From the NCBI GenBank assembly GCA_028551475.1, contig CM052354.1:24451258-24515257 (forward strand): 64,000 bases of DNA, written 5' to 3'. Shown piece after piece: positions 1 to 12,700 of the stretch. A program made the translations under genes and the position numbers. A model generated the notes under the pieces. It was not told where the DNA came from. It saw only the letters and a list, made by a program, of their open reading frames with translations, and did not search any database. Positions within the stretch are counted from its first letter, which is position 1. Every line of letters begins with the position of its first letter. The stretch comes from Casuarina equisetifolia. Lineage: Eukaryota > Streptophyta > Magnoliopsida > Fagales > Casuarinaceae.

Positions 1-539
1 TTAAGTTTCAATAACTCGGTATAATTAACTTATTAACCGAATCTGAAGAAACCATGGTTTGCTTTCAATTTTGTTCATTATAAGATCGAGTCATGTTATT
101 AGCTGAATCACTTCCTGTTTTCTTCTATTGCCATATTTAGGTCCCCTCACAAGAAGTTTGGTGGTTTTGGTGAAACATGGTTCGAATTAACGATTTGGTT
201 GTTCTGCGTTCTAATTATATGTTAAGATTGCCTTTCAAGTTGGGAAGTCGTACCTAAAAAACTAGAACTGATAACAACTGCTACCGACCATACTTATTCA
301 AATGTCTCACTATCTTGTACCTAATAAACTCTGGTTTTTTTCCCTTTGTCTGACAGAGTTTGAATAAGTATGGTCTACTTGCAGTCGTAAAATAGCCATT
401 TTCGCGTAGAAATTCTGAGCTTGCAACCACGTCTTATTAGTAGAGGTCTTAAAATAATATGCCGACACGAATGATTTAGCTTTTCCTGGGGTTTATCTGC
501 AGAGTTTGTGTTCACATTGGTTTCTTGCTTGTTTTGTAG

Positions 540-1643
540 GCCTGCTGCGTTGCGGAAAAAGTTGCCGTTTGAGATGGATTAATTACCTCCGCCCTGACTT
601 AAAGCGAGGAAACTTTACGAAACAGGAAGAGGATACCATTATAAAATTACACCAAGTTTGGGGAAACAAGTAAGATCCCATAGGCTAAGTCACTGACTGA
701 ACATAATAACTATATTTCGAATAATTTTGTATCAAGCACATACATACTGAGTGCAATAATCCTATCCATTTATTACATCTAAAACTTAGTCTAAATTTCT
801 TTTTTTTCTTTTTTTTCCTTTAGGTGGTCCAAGATTGCTTCTCAATTGCCAGGAAGAACAGATAACGAAATCAAGAATGTGTGGAACACACACTTGAAGA
901 AAAGATTCTCTGGAAAAAGTGCGAAATCTCATGGGGAGGAGATGTCCTCCATCACCTCCTCCTCCTCCTCATCATCTTCTAGCACGTTTACGTCGAGCGG
1001 GAAGCAAAATATAGACGTGGGGACTGAGCGCGAATCTGATAAAGCCTCCAGAGGCCGAAATCCCCAAATGTTGACACATCTTGAGAAGGAAGAAGGTCCG
1101 TTTCACGCTGCCAAGAACCCAAGAGAACAAACAAGTTCGTCCGTTTCTTCCTATGATTCCAACGCCTCGAACTCTAGCCCAGTTGCCGTGTCAAGGCCAG
1201 AAGAGCATATGGTTTCACTGCTCCATTATGGAGGACCTTACGAGGCCAATAACATGTTAGAGGAGGTGAACAGACCATATGTCATGGACGACGTCCTGGA
1301 GGTCCCTTTAGAGGCTGATGCTGAGTTTTGGAACATGTTAGATAACTTAGATTCTGTCCTGCCTAATTCAATCCAACCTGCTGAGGCGGATGCTTGCCAA
1401 ACCCCAAACAGTGGAGAGGGACATGGCAAGGAAGTCGAGAACGACAAATGGTTGCGTTACTTGGAAAGTGAACTTGGGTTGGATGCAGTCGGGGAAGAAA
1501 ACAAAGAGATGTCGGCAAAGGAGGCTGCTGTCCCACTGGTCCCAGAGAGCTTCCCATGTCAGATATTTTCGATGCCAGAACCCGGTCCGGACATGTCTTG
1601 TCTTCCGATGCTACCTTCTTGGTCTCAAACTTCTGCCATCTAA
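540..1643 (+). CDS. R2R3-MYB transcription factor, 3' part (subgroup 3, MYB58/63-like)
   Basis: Two exons are visible: 540-669 (130 nt, the usual size of the second exon of R2R3-MYB genes) and 824-1643. Exon 540-669 encodes the end of R2 ([19 protein letters not shown]) and the start of R3; the third exon completes R3 ([19 protein letters not shown], then VWNTHLKKR). The remaining roughly 270 residues are Ser-rich and acidic, with a FWNML patch and a [12 protein letters not shown] patch near the C terminus. The bHLH-binding signature of R3 is not met: DTIIKLH replaces the DLIIRLH type. The R3 sequence and [10 protein letters not shown] resemble MYB58/MYB63 of Arabidopsis, known regulators of lignin genes; that placement is inferred from memory. 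The first exon (start codon, most of R2) lies before position 1, so positions 1-539 are intron. Stop TAA at 1641-1643. Confidence 0.93.
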
Positions 1644-3795
1644 TCGGAGCAAAGTTGCCGTGCCAATTTAGAGCATGCCAAAATTGACTTTGGTAGTAGA
1701 TTCCTAACATTATGGTAAAGTCCATTAGGTCTTGGTTTCAAAATTTTTTGTCGGGAAACATTGTAGACTGCTAAAGAAGCATATTGTTCATCATCCCAAA
1801 TGATTACTGTCACTCGTCACAAATATTCATGTTTCAGAATGATACAGTATAAGTTGTTGAAAGTACAAACCCAGAGCTACTTACAGTCCCTGTTGATGTG
1901 ACATCGTCTGCTTGAACAACCATGCCAAAGCACCTAATCAGCCAAGTTAAGAAAAACAATGATTGTAGGCGCTACAAAAGCAGCCTAGAAAAAATAAAAG
2001 AAAGACAAGTGTTGACTATACAACCGGCCAAATTTGCCATTTGAACAAATTCTTACCAACTTGTACCCACGCTCTGCTTTGCTGGCTTTGTTTCGACCTC
2101 ACTTAACCTTTTTGTTAATGAAAGAGAGATGAGTCTTGTCATAAAATAAGCATTTAATGCATGAAGATAGATTGAACCTATGGAAAGCCCTACTGTTTTA
2201 GACTGCTGGCCGACCTTCACTTTCCATGTCAACATGCATTACCCAACTTGAACCTAGGTGGTAGCAACTATATGGCCTCTATTATAAGTTAGCCCACTTC
2301 TTCCTACCAACTTTTTTTAATTTTTAATTTATAACAATAAGACTGCGGCTTTGGATAAATACAAAAGTAGGGTATGATACTAACCCTTAGATAAACACAA
2401 AATGCCCATACATTAAGTTGTCAATCATAAATAAAAGTAGAAACATAGAATACATTACTTACCAACATTCTTCATATATCCAACAAGAATTTGCATGTAT
2501 TTGGGAAAAACAATGAATGGCATGCATGCCGATAGTGTAAAGCCCACGAATTAGAACAGAGCCTATGGCCCAAACCACAAACATATGAGACGAAATATTG
2601 ATAGAATTGGCTAATTGATGGTTTGGTTTGGGCCGTCGTATGTATATGTGCTTGGACCTTAGGCTTCCTCCTTAGAAATTATTTTTAAATTTTTTATTAT
2701 TATGTGAAACATGTTTATAATGATTATTGCTTATAACAGTTCTTATATAATTTATTTACACGTTATTGGATGACATCATTCTAGATTGATCTTAGTACCT
2801 AAAGTTGTCTATGTGCTTCTTTGTGCCTAAAACTAAGTTTTCCTAAAAGCCAAACACTCCACACATAAGCTCAAAGACTTTTACAGGAAAACAGAGGGCT
2901 TGAAGTAAACATTATACGTGGATTTCACAAAAGTAATGAATAAAATGGTAGATGAATAGAAAGTAGAGAACTTTGAAAAGTTCTGATAAGTTATAATTGC
3001 ATTTTAATTAGTGGAGTTTCAAAGCTCCAAAGCTCTAATACCAATTGCAATCGTACTAAAAAATTTGTGCAAAAATAAGTGTTTACAATGAAAGATTTAT
3101 ACAAAGTTGACTATTCTAAATTGTTATAAGGCTTTTTGAGGTCCGATGATCATGCAGGAAATGGATTGATATTTATAATCGTGGAAAAGAATTTGTTCAA
3201 ATTAGTTGTATCCCTTTTTTCTTCTTTTATGCTCTTACTCAATGATAGTAGGCTTGGCTTTTCTTTCTTCTTTCCTCTCATGTTTTTCAACATTTACTTT
3301 ACATGTGTTGTTCTTTTTTAGGCTTTACTTTTTTGTAAGAGCATAAAAAATTTTATATATAATTTTCATAGTAAGAAACCATAGTGGAATGAATTGTTAT
3401 AAATTATAAAGACTTTTTGATGAATTAGAATTTGATAATATTGAGGATTTAAACTCTTCAATTAATTATACCAGATAAAATCTTCATTTATGATCATACT
3501 TATTAAAATAACTCAATCCTTTAGTTTAATTAATTAAGATATATTTTAGAAGAATAAAATAACAATTAAATTTTAACTACTCATTGAATCTTTTAAGATT
3601 TAAAATTTATGACCATATGTTTATTTGTTTACATGCTAAACTTTCTGGAGCAGGGATAAATCCGTTGCTTACTGACCCGACCCGTTTAACCGCGCGGGTC
3701 CGGTCCCTCCTGTTGCTTCTTCAATCTTCGCGGTTCTTCCCTCTCTTCCTCTCTCTCTTCTCTCTCTCTCCGACGCGACGCAGTGGAGCCTTCCT
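1644..3795. other. Spacer between MYB and TTI1, no gene seen
   Basis: This holds the MYB 3' UTR and an AT-rich spacer. Only short chance reading frames occur. Around 3025-3045 the complementary strand reads like the tRNA-Met primer-binding neighbourhood of plant LTR elements (a variant of TTGGTATCAGAGC). That could mark a very old, broken LTR relic, but no coding part is recognised. Confidence 0.6.
3733..3771 (+). promoter_or_regulatory. Pyrimidine-rich leader/promoter patch of TTI1
   Basis: A nearly pure C/T tract (repeats of TCTCT) ends about 25 bases before the TTI1 start codon. It follows a short GC-rich stretch at 3675-3705. Y-patches of this kind are common at plant core promoters and in 5' UTRs. 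No TATA box is apparent at the usual distance, as expected for a housekeeping gene. Confidence 0.5.
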
Positions 3796-6700
3796 ATGGA
3801 CGAAATCGAGAGAATTGCTGGCGGCTTTATTGATGATGAAGAAGAAGAGACGGGCCAAAACAACGTGTTTTCACAGCTAAAACCCTACTGCGTAGAGCTT
3901 TTGGAGCTGCTTCAAAATCCTATCAAGCACTCCTCTGCAGTCCCCGCTATGCTTCAGTTCCTTCGCAACTCTCCCTCCTCCACTGTCCAGCCTTTCTTCG
4001 AGTATGACATTTCTCACTTGCATATCTTTGTTTAGCGGCGGACAGTAATCACTGATTCGGGCTCTTTTCCACTTTGAAAATTCACCAGTTCATTATGCAC
4101 CATTTCCCCAGAAAATATGATGGAACACGGTGTTGTTGTAATAATGCTGCAGTTACATATTAATAATGTCTTCAATTTACGAAGGCGTCCTTTGTATTGT
4201 CGATCATCATAACCAAGGATATGGAGGCGTTGATGAACTACTATAGGCAGCCAAAGGCGTAGGCGAGGGCTTAGTTGTGAAAGTCGATTACTGCTTTGGT
4301 TCCTTTGGGACAAAAAAGGAAATTGAGAATAATTAAGTAATAACCTATCACAAGTATAAGTTAATAATAATAGATGAGATTTGAGCGTTGCCAATCGAGT
4401 CAACTGATCTACTCTGATGCCATTTTAAAAATGGTGAACTGAGGACTGATTTTTTGAAGAGAAAATAGAAAATAGAGGAAGTGCTCTGAGAGGAAAAGAA
4501 TTAGAGGCCTAGGAATTTTTTCTTAATGATATTTCCGAAATAATGCTTGAATGTAAATGTGCTATGATAATTACATTACTTATGCGCATGATTTTTATTT
4601 TCTATTTTTTATATTCTTATAAGTGTTTAGTTTCCATTGTCTATGGTGGTGGCGTGTGGTTGAACTTAAACTTCGTCTAGTGGAATTTTGGAAATGTTGG
4701 TTTTGTTCTCTGGATTTCCTCAATGTGAGTCATCGGCTCTTGATATCTTCACATGATGGTCTCTTCATCTTTCTTTCAGCTACACCTTGTTCCCATTGCT
4801 GCTTCTACTGGATGCTGCAATTGATTGCAGATCCTCACAGAAGGTTGATACTGAAGAGAAGTTGGGTGCGCCTGATGTTCCAATGGTGCTTCATAAAGTA
4901 AATGATTATGTCGCGGAAGGTGTGCTTCAGTGTTTGGAAGAACTTCTGAAGAAATGTCAGTTCAGATCCGTGAATCAGGTACTCTTTTTGTAAATGCTAT
5001 TTAAGTTGGTTTTGTTCCGTTTCCTGTAGAAGATTGATATCTTTGGGATACTATTTTATCCAGGCAACTAACTATTAGTAGGTTGATAATCTTCCCCTTA
5101 CCACTGAGGAAATTTGTAAACTTTGAAACAAGGATACTGCAAATAAAGAAATCTGTTTTGCTTTTCCATACTGTTAACTGCTATGCAGGTTTCTTTTTAC
5201 TCCTCCAAGATATCTATCTATATACATATATAGGTTTTGACACTTTAAGTGTATTAGCTTGCCTATGGATGCTTTGCCCAAGGACCAAGTAGTAGCTTAT
5301 TTTATTTTTCAATCTTCTCCTTTTAAATGGTTTTGACTGATCTAGGAACATGTGATCCGACTGCTTCGTTAACATGCTAGCATGCAGTTTTAGCTTCTTA
5401 ACATTTTTGAAGCTCTCTGGAGCTTTGTAAGGATTTATGGATTTCAATATACTACTTCATAATTGATCTTTGGTCAGAGGGTTATTGAGGGGCTGTTAGA
5501 GCTTTTGGGCATTATAGTTATGATGTTCAGGAAATAAAACATAAGCCCTATTGGTTGCTCGAATGTATTTTGCACTTACGTTGCTTATTAATCCTTGACC
5601 GACCAAACCAACATTTGAATTATATCTGGTAGGAGGAATGAAAGTTTGAGGAGTGAGAGGACATGGTTTAGGTGGTAACCCCCCATCACTTATAAGGCCG
5701 TGGGCCCATCCTTTTGTCTTTAATGTGGGACAACACTTATTTTTAACAATCTAATGTTGCTTATTAATTCTTGACCGACCAAACCATCAATTGAGTTATA
5801 TCTGGTAGAAGGGATGAAAGTTTGAGGAGTGAGAGGACAGGGTTTAGGTGTGGATGTGGGAGCACTCCACCTCCCTTTCTCAGTATGTTTTTTTTTAGGT
5901 GCAAGTAAAAAGAAATTGTTGACAAGTGTAAGATATTGTTTTAAAAATCTTCCTGATTTTGCATGGTTTAATAAGTACAAGATAAAGTTCAGACTTGCCT
6001 TTAAGAAACTCTTCTTCTCATTAATCAGAAAAGCATTGGCTGGATGGATTGGGATGGGGGGCAGCAGGATTTCCCCTCCTCCATCATTTTTTCTCCATTT
6101 TTTCAACCAAACAAAGATATTTACCCTCTCTCCTCCACTGTTACATGTCACTCCTCCTTAACAAACAGAGGGTTAATGTATGATCATTTGAATGTATATC
6201 CGCCTTTGTAGGATTGCAGCAATGGCCTGAGAAGGCATAAACTAATACTTTAAAAAAAAAGTTATGTACTTTTTGAGCCATGCTTTTAGGAGAAACTACG
6301 GAAAGAGAAGCAGTACATTTTTATTTGCAAATCTATCCCCTAGTTGTGCAGTTTTGAGTGAGTTTAGTTCAGTCTTGCTTTTGCATTAAGTCTGAAGGAT
6401 TTGATTTTGCAGATGGTTGTGGTGCTAAAAAAATTGACCTATGGTGCTATGCTTTCTCCCTCAGAGGCTTCAGAAGAGTTCCGGGAAGGAGTAATCAAGT
6501 GTTTTAGGGCGTTGCTTTTGAGTTTACTCCCATGCTCTGAAACGATTTGCTCATGTCAACAAATTCTTGGCTTGCCTGCTCTTCTAGAATGTGGATCCAT
6601 GGAAACATGTTCATCTTCAATATATCATTTCGAATCAGAAGAATGTTTGCTTGCATTTCTTCAGTCTCAAACAGCTTCTGCTGCTGTTGGACACTGGCTA

Positions 6701-9700
6701 TCGCTTCTTCTCAAAGTACATTCTCTTTTTATCCCCTGACAGTTTAATTCATTTTGTCTTCTGCATTCTAATTCTATAATGGTTTTATGCAAAGGCTGCA
6801 GATATTGAAGTTGCCCGAGGACATCGGGGCAGTGCAAAACTTCGCATTGAAGCCTTTACAACTTTACGTGTGCTTGTTGCTAAGGTTATTTTTATGCTTG
6901 TGGCTTCTACTTCTTATGACCTTTAAATCATTGTTTACAGTTGTTCTCTTCTTGCTAAATCACATTGTGTGTAGCCCTGATGAGATTTAACTGTTAATGC
7001 TAAGAGAAATAAAGTATTGGAATCTTTCAAAAAATAATTCTTACATTGCAATATTATATTTTGTTCATTTAAAGTTTGATCTATTTCCCTGATGCTGACT
7101 CTGTGATCCTTTCATTTGTTTTTTTTTTTCCTCATGAATTTTTGCTATGTCAGTTAGTCTCGGATATAAAATTCTACTTTTAGTAGGATAGCAGAAAAGT
7201 GCTTCACCAAAATGTTGGGAGGAACCATTTCCCTTAAGAAGACTAAATCATTGGTGAAACGGATCAAAGCACACATCTTAGGATTTTATAGCTTTGTTAT
7301 TCTAGTGGTGTTGTTGTTTGTGTTAATAGTACTTTTCTCTTTCTGCTTGCTGACCACATTACTTATTTGAAGGAACAGGTTTTAGGAGAAAAAGATGAGT
7401 TATTTGTGCACTCATCAGCATCACTGCCTTGACTGAGAGTTTCCTATACTCACTTTTCTTGTTAATGTATGAGAATTGAATTTGTTTGGTGTAATTTCTG
7501 CAGGTGGGTAATGCAGACGCATTAGCCTTCTTTTTACCTGGTGTTGTTAGTCAGTTTGCCAAAGTTCTGCGTGCCTCAAAAACTATGACAAGTGGAGCTG
7601 CTGGAAGTGTTGAAGCTATAAACCAAGCTATTAGAGGTTTGGCTGAGTATCTTATGATAGTCCTTCAGGATGATGTTAATATTGGGAGCCTTGATATGTC
7701 AACAGATTTTGTTACTGACACCGAATTAAATAAGTATAAATCTACGCAATCTTTTCTTGAGGAGCTCCGCAGTTTGCCAGATAAAGCACAAGAGAAAAGT
7801 AAACGAGTTGCAGGAGATTCAAGTGCTGAAGCAATAAAAAGAGGGGTTCCTGAATCAGTATTCAAAGAGGCGAGTGCTATTTCTGGAGTGGGGATTGAAT
7901 CTTTGCAAGTGAAGCGTACAAAAGATTGGATTGAGAAAACTTCAGCAAATATAAATAAACTATTGGGGGCAACTTTTCCTCATGTATGTTCTTATCTTTG
8001 ATTTGTTGTATACAGCCTATTTTCTTTCCCTGTGAGCAATGCTATATTGCAGACATTACAAATTTATTAACGGGAGTTTTATACAGAAACTTCATTTGTT
8101 AACCGAATGTTTTAAATGCTTTTCAGATTTGTGTTCATCCTGCAAAAAAGGTGAGACGAGGACTCCTAGCTGCCATACAGGGGTTGTTATCGAAGTGTAG
8201 CCACACACTGAAAGAAAGCAGACTGATGCTTCTGGTGAGCTAAGAATTGGAATTAGTATTCTCCATAGTTTTGGCTACATTACATCTTAGCTGATGTTGA
8301 TGCATCTTCATTGTATCGGTTTAGATAAATTTGGAATGCAAGGTACTGATTTTGGTTGAGGTCTTGCATGTATTTGTGTGTAGCTCAGCAGCGGCTTTAA
8401 AAAAATCTTGAATTGACTTCAGTTACGGCTTTGTTTCTGGCTAAAATGTTATTATTGGTGCACAGAGAAGCTTGGAATTAGAATGCAAAAATTTCAGTGT
8501 GAAAAAAAGTAAAAAGAAAAACGTAGAATGCAGAAAACTTAAATGAAAATTCTTTGGATCAAAGTAAAACAAAATCCCTGCTTATGATATCTTGAGATGA
8601 TCAGATTCTTAGTGTCTAGTTTAACTACTGCCTCTTGCCCAACATCAGTCTGTGTAAAATTGAAATAGTTGTGGTTCAGTGATTTTATAATGTCTCGTGA
8701 CCGTGTAATTGTTGGGCTGGAGGATCCTAAGAGCAGTGTGGCATCAATACTCAGGAATAGATTCTTATGTGTTGGACATTCATTTCAAAATGAGATTCAC
8801 TTAGTAACATATAATAGTTGATCTTTGTCAAAGAGAAAGATATTTTAAGAACACAATTGTTTTATTTTTTATTTTTGGGCAGAACTGGTGGATTAGTTGA
8901 AAAAATTACTTGGGCCCAAGGCTGGTTTTTTGCTGATATCTTCTATGATTCTTCCTTATGAATCTTGGTAGTCCATGAATGTAGTAATTTAGAGAATGGA
9001 AATGGTGGTGGGTTGGAAGAAAATTCGTTTAGCCAAATGCAAGGGAGCTACTTTGATTAAAAGCAACTGGTTTGTCTGCCTATTTTGTGTATTTTCCCCT
9101 TGCTTGTGATGTTGCTGCAAGTTTAGAGAAGTTATGGAGATGTCTAGTCGGGTGGTGTGATGGTAAAATACTCCATGATGAACTGGAGATGGTTTCTTCT
9201 TCACTTCAGTTAGAAGGCCTAGACCTCGGGAAGCTTGGATTCTTACAAGAGCCCTGGGAAAATGGTCTTGTACAATTCCTTAGAGAGGTTAGGGTGGGTC
9301 CTTGGTGTATTACAGAGGTAAGGGGAGCAATTGTGGAAGCATATTAGTAAAGAAGTCTTGAAAATATATCAGGGTTTACTGTCGGGAATAGTAGTTACAC
9401 CTGATATAGGCATGATTTATACTGTTCTGAATTACTTCTAAAACTAATTTCTGGAGTTGCTTCACGTTGACGTAGCTGATCGTATGCTTAATTTAGTGAT
9501 GTCAAATTTTTTTTCACTGGAATCTCAACTTCAAAAATATTGGGACCCAAGAATCTATAGAAATCTTTTTGACTTATTATAATTAGTAACTGCAAGTGGG
9601 ATGGGGATGGAAAATATGAGATGCATCTTTTGCTGGAAGTTCGTTGAATGACATGAGGTCTTTTGTTAGGCACTGTATGAAGGTTTAGGGTTTGATTTCC

Positions 9701-12700
9701 CTTGCGGATCAATTTCATCAGAAATTATGTCCAGGGGGTCAGAGTGGGAAAATTGTCTTTGGAGCTTCCAATGCTTTCAGACTGCTCTTCTAGTTCTCGT
9801 CTGTTAAAGAAGCTGGTTGAATATGTGTCTGAAAATATGCCTGTGGATTACAGCTTTGATAGTCATTTGTTAGATCGTTTTTATTAGAGGTATTTCGTGC
9901 ATATTTTCTGTAACCATGTAACCTACCTTACTTTACACGGTCTCTGAGCTGGTTTCAGATGGTTCCTGTTCTTTTAGTGTCTGTCTATGTTGTCCCCTTC
10001 TGAAGCTAGAAGTTATATGCTTGTGGCTGTTTGGTATTCTAGTATGGTAATTAATGTTTTCCCTATTTTTTTATAAGAAGTTATGCCATTGTTAACCAGT
10101 TAACTGCCAAATTGAGTTGCTGCAAACTTGCAGGAATGCTTGTGCGTTTTGGTAGTTGATGATTCTGATGAGGTGTCTATGGCTGCACGAGAATACCTCA
10201 GTTATGAATTTTCATTAAGTGGGAAAAATCATTTGGAGCATGATGTTGTTGACATTTTTAGCAGGTTTGTTCTGTATGTGTTACTGGACATATTTTGGGT
10301 GGAAATCGAACCTGCCTTTCTAATGTATAACTCTTTTTTTTTTTTTTTTTTTTTTTTGGGATGGGAAAATCAGGCTCATTGAGAAGCTCCCTAAAATGGT
10401 GCTTGGAAGAGAGGAGTCACTTGCAATATCACATGCTCAGCAGCTATTCGTACTAATGTATTTCTCTGGTCCTCAGCTTGTGGTGGATCACCTCCTTCGT
10501 TCTCCTGTATGTAGTTATTTCTATTATGTTTATCACGTGTAAATACATCCTTTTCATTTTCCTTTTATTGAGATTATTTTAACACTACTTATGAAAAGAT
10601 TCATGTTTATAAATGTTTTTATAAGCATGATATTCAACTTATGATTTGTGTGACATTTCATTTGAAAATTCCAAAACTTGTGGATGCATTACATATACAT
10701 TGTCAGAAATTGATTTTCATGCTTATATAAGCAATTAAAGTGTAATGTTATGGATGCTATGCATTTTCATTCACAAAATTGCAGATAATTATTGTGGTTG
10801 TTATTACCATATTTTCTATGGTTCCTATGCATACAAACAGTAGATGCAAATAAAATGTTTGACATTGCCAATCTGTTAATACTCAAACATAACCATTCCT
10901 TGTGACCATTTTTATGGCATCTGCCATGTTTAAAGCTCCATGTTCATGTCATAATATCACACTTGCAGTTATGTCCAAAATCTTTACTATAGGGCTAGGC
11001 TTGGCATGACTCTAACTTGAACTTCGTGTATTATATATACTTGGAAGAGTTGCAACTATTTAAATATACACATTTGAGGAGCAAACAAAAATAGATTAGG
11101 TAACGGATATAAAATGTATGTTTCACCCCTGAAAAATCACAGAAGTTTCAGGTTTGTCCGTTAAAAAATGTCTGTCAAATTGATGACATGTTCTCTATCT
11201 GTTCATATGATATCCTGGGGGCAATGGAATTGGGTAATTTACAGAAATTTAAAACCAAAAAATCCTAGTCTGGAGTATAAAGAACGTGTTCCAAATAAAA
11301 AAGAACAGACCAAAAAGAAAAGAAAAAACAATATTCAGAGAGTTAGTTCGCTGATTGGACCTTTTTATTTTCCAAGAACCAATTACGATTGTTTTGTCTA
11401 CTATGTCTTATACTGGCTCATAACATGCTTTGCTTTCTAGTGCGGACATTTCTGAACCTGTTTTTGGTAAACCAATTATATTGGATGATAATAAAGAGGG
11501 AGGGACAACTGAAGTTAACAGGCTTGTACTAAAATATTTCCTGCTCAAAGAGGAAAGAGTTCAAATGACTGATATGCCCATCAAAAGTGTAAAGTATCCC
11601 TAAATAAAAGGTTCCAGAACATCCAAAAGAGTGAATGGTCTATTGCCATCAGTAGATGTCTTGTGAAGTGACAATCGTGGGGAAGAAAACTTAGTTTCAT
11701 TGATAGGAATTTCAACCGCCTCAAAATTCCACATATCTCTTTCACACCTTATAGTTTGCATTGGACAGAATGGCAACACATGCCACTCTTGGTTTCTAGG
11801 CAGTTTGGCTTTTGTCTGCAACACTACACTAAATCCACAGGGTTTATTTGAAAAATACTCTTAGGTATATGTTGTTGAGCATTAGTAGAATAAAGTTTGC
11901 GTTCATTAAGATACGTAGCATGACTGTTGTGTTTGGGAGCGGAGTAGGGCTGTGCTGTCAGTTCACTCCCTTATGTATCTATTCAGCCTTTCTTTTTGGA
12001 GTTTGCATTCGTGTATAATATTTCTAATGCTTTATGGTCTTGCTCAGCGGTTCTTGTCGGGTTTCTATTTGCTTATTTGTGATGAGAAGCTTCTGCAATT
12101 CAAACCTTGTAACAAATTCAGCAGATTACTTTAGAAAATGGCTCAACATTTAAGGACTACCAAATTGCATTAACAGCTTAGATCAACATTGTTCTTCCAT
12201 ATAGTCAAAAGCATGAAAGAACATAATTTATTTTTGAAGCAAGCTCACAGTTTTTATATTGTACTGAATTTGGAACAAACTAGGCAAGAAAAATAATGTT
12301 AAGGGATGGTGGGAGTTTTTTGAGATCCCATAATTGATGTTGCTTGTGTTTAGACTGAAGTGAAGATCACTATCTACTGTACTTTTTCTTTTTTCCCCTT
12401 TTTTTCTTCCTTTCAGTAATATTGCCCCTTTGTCCAATGAGTTCTAGTTCAAACGGTACCTCTTCCCCTTATAAGAGGTGGGTGGAGGTGAAGATATTGG
12501 TTGAAGATCCACTGATTCCTTATAACTTGCACAAACATGTATCTTTATATTGCTGAAAGCTATGCTATCATAAAATTCAGGTTTTTAAGCTTTAGTTTTC
12601 TACCCCAACTCTCTGTTCATATTATGCATGTTTTAATACAGTTGTAATCTCAATACTTAAAATGGGTTGACATTGGTGCTATGCATTTTCTCTTGTCGTT

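Noticed and set aside
2567-2644. Short inverted repeat GGCCCAAACCA / TGGTTTGGGCC
   Set aside because: 11-base arms with a loop of more than 50 bases are weak, with no gene context; probably chance or a remnant.
9702-9887. A 61-codon plus-strand frame in TTI1 intron 6 that could be an extra exon
   Set aside because: Exons 8127-8234 and 10134-10264 join directly in phase to give MLLECLCVLVVDD, a continuous conserved stretch, leaving no room for an exon here.
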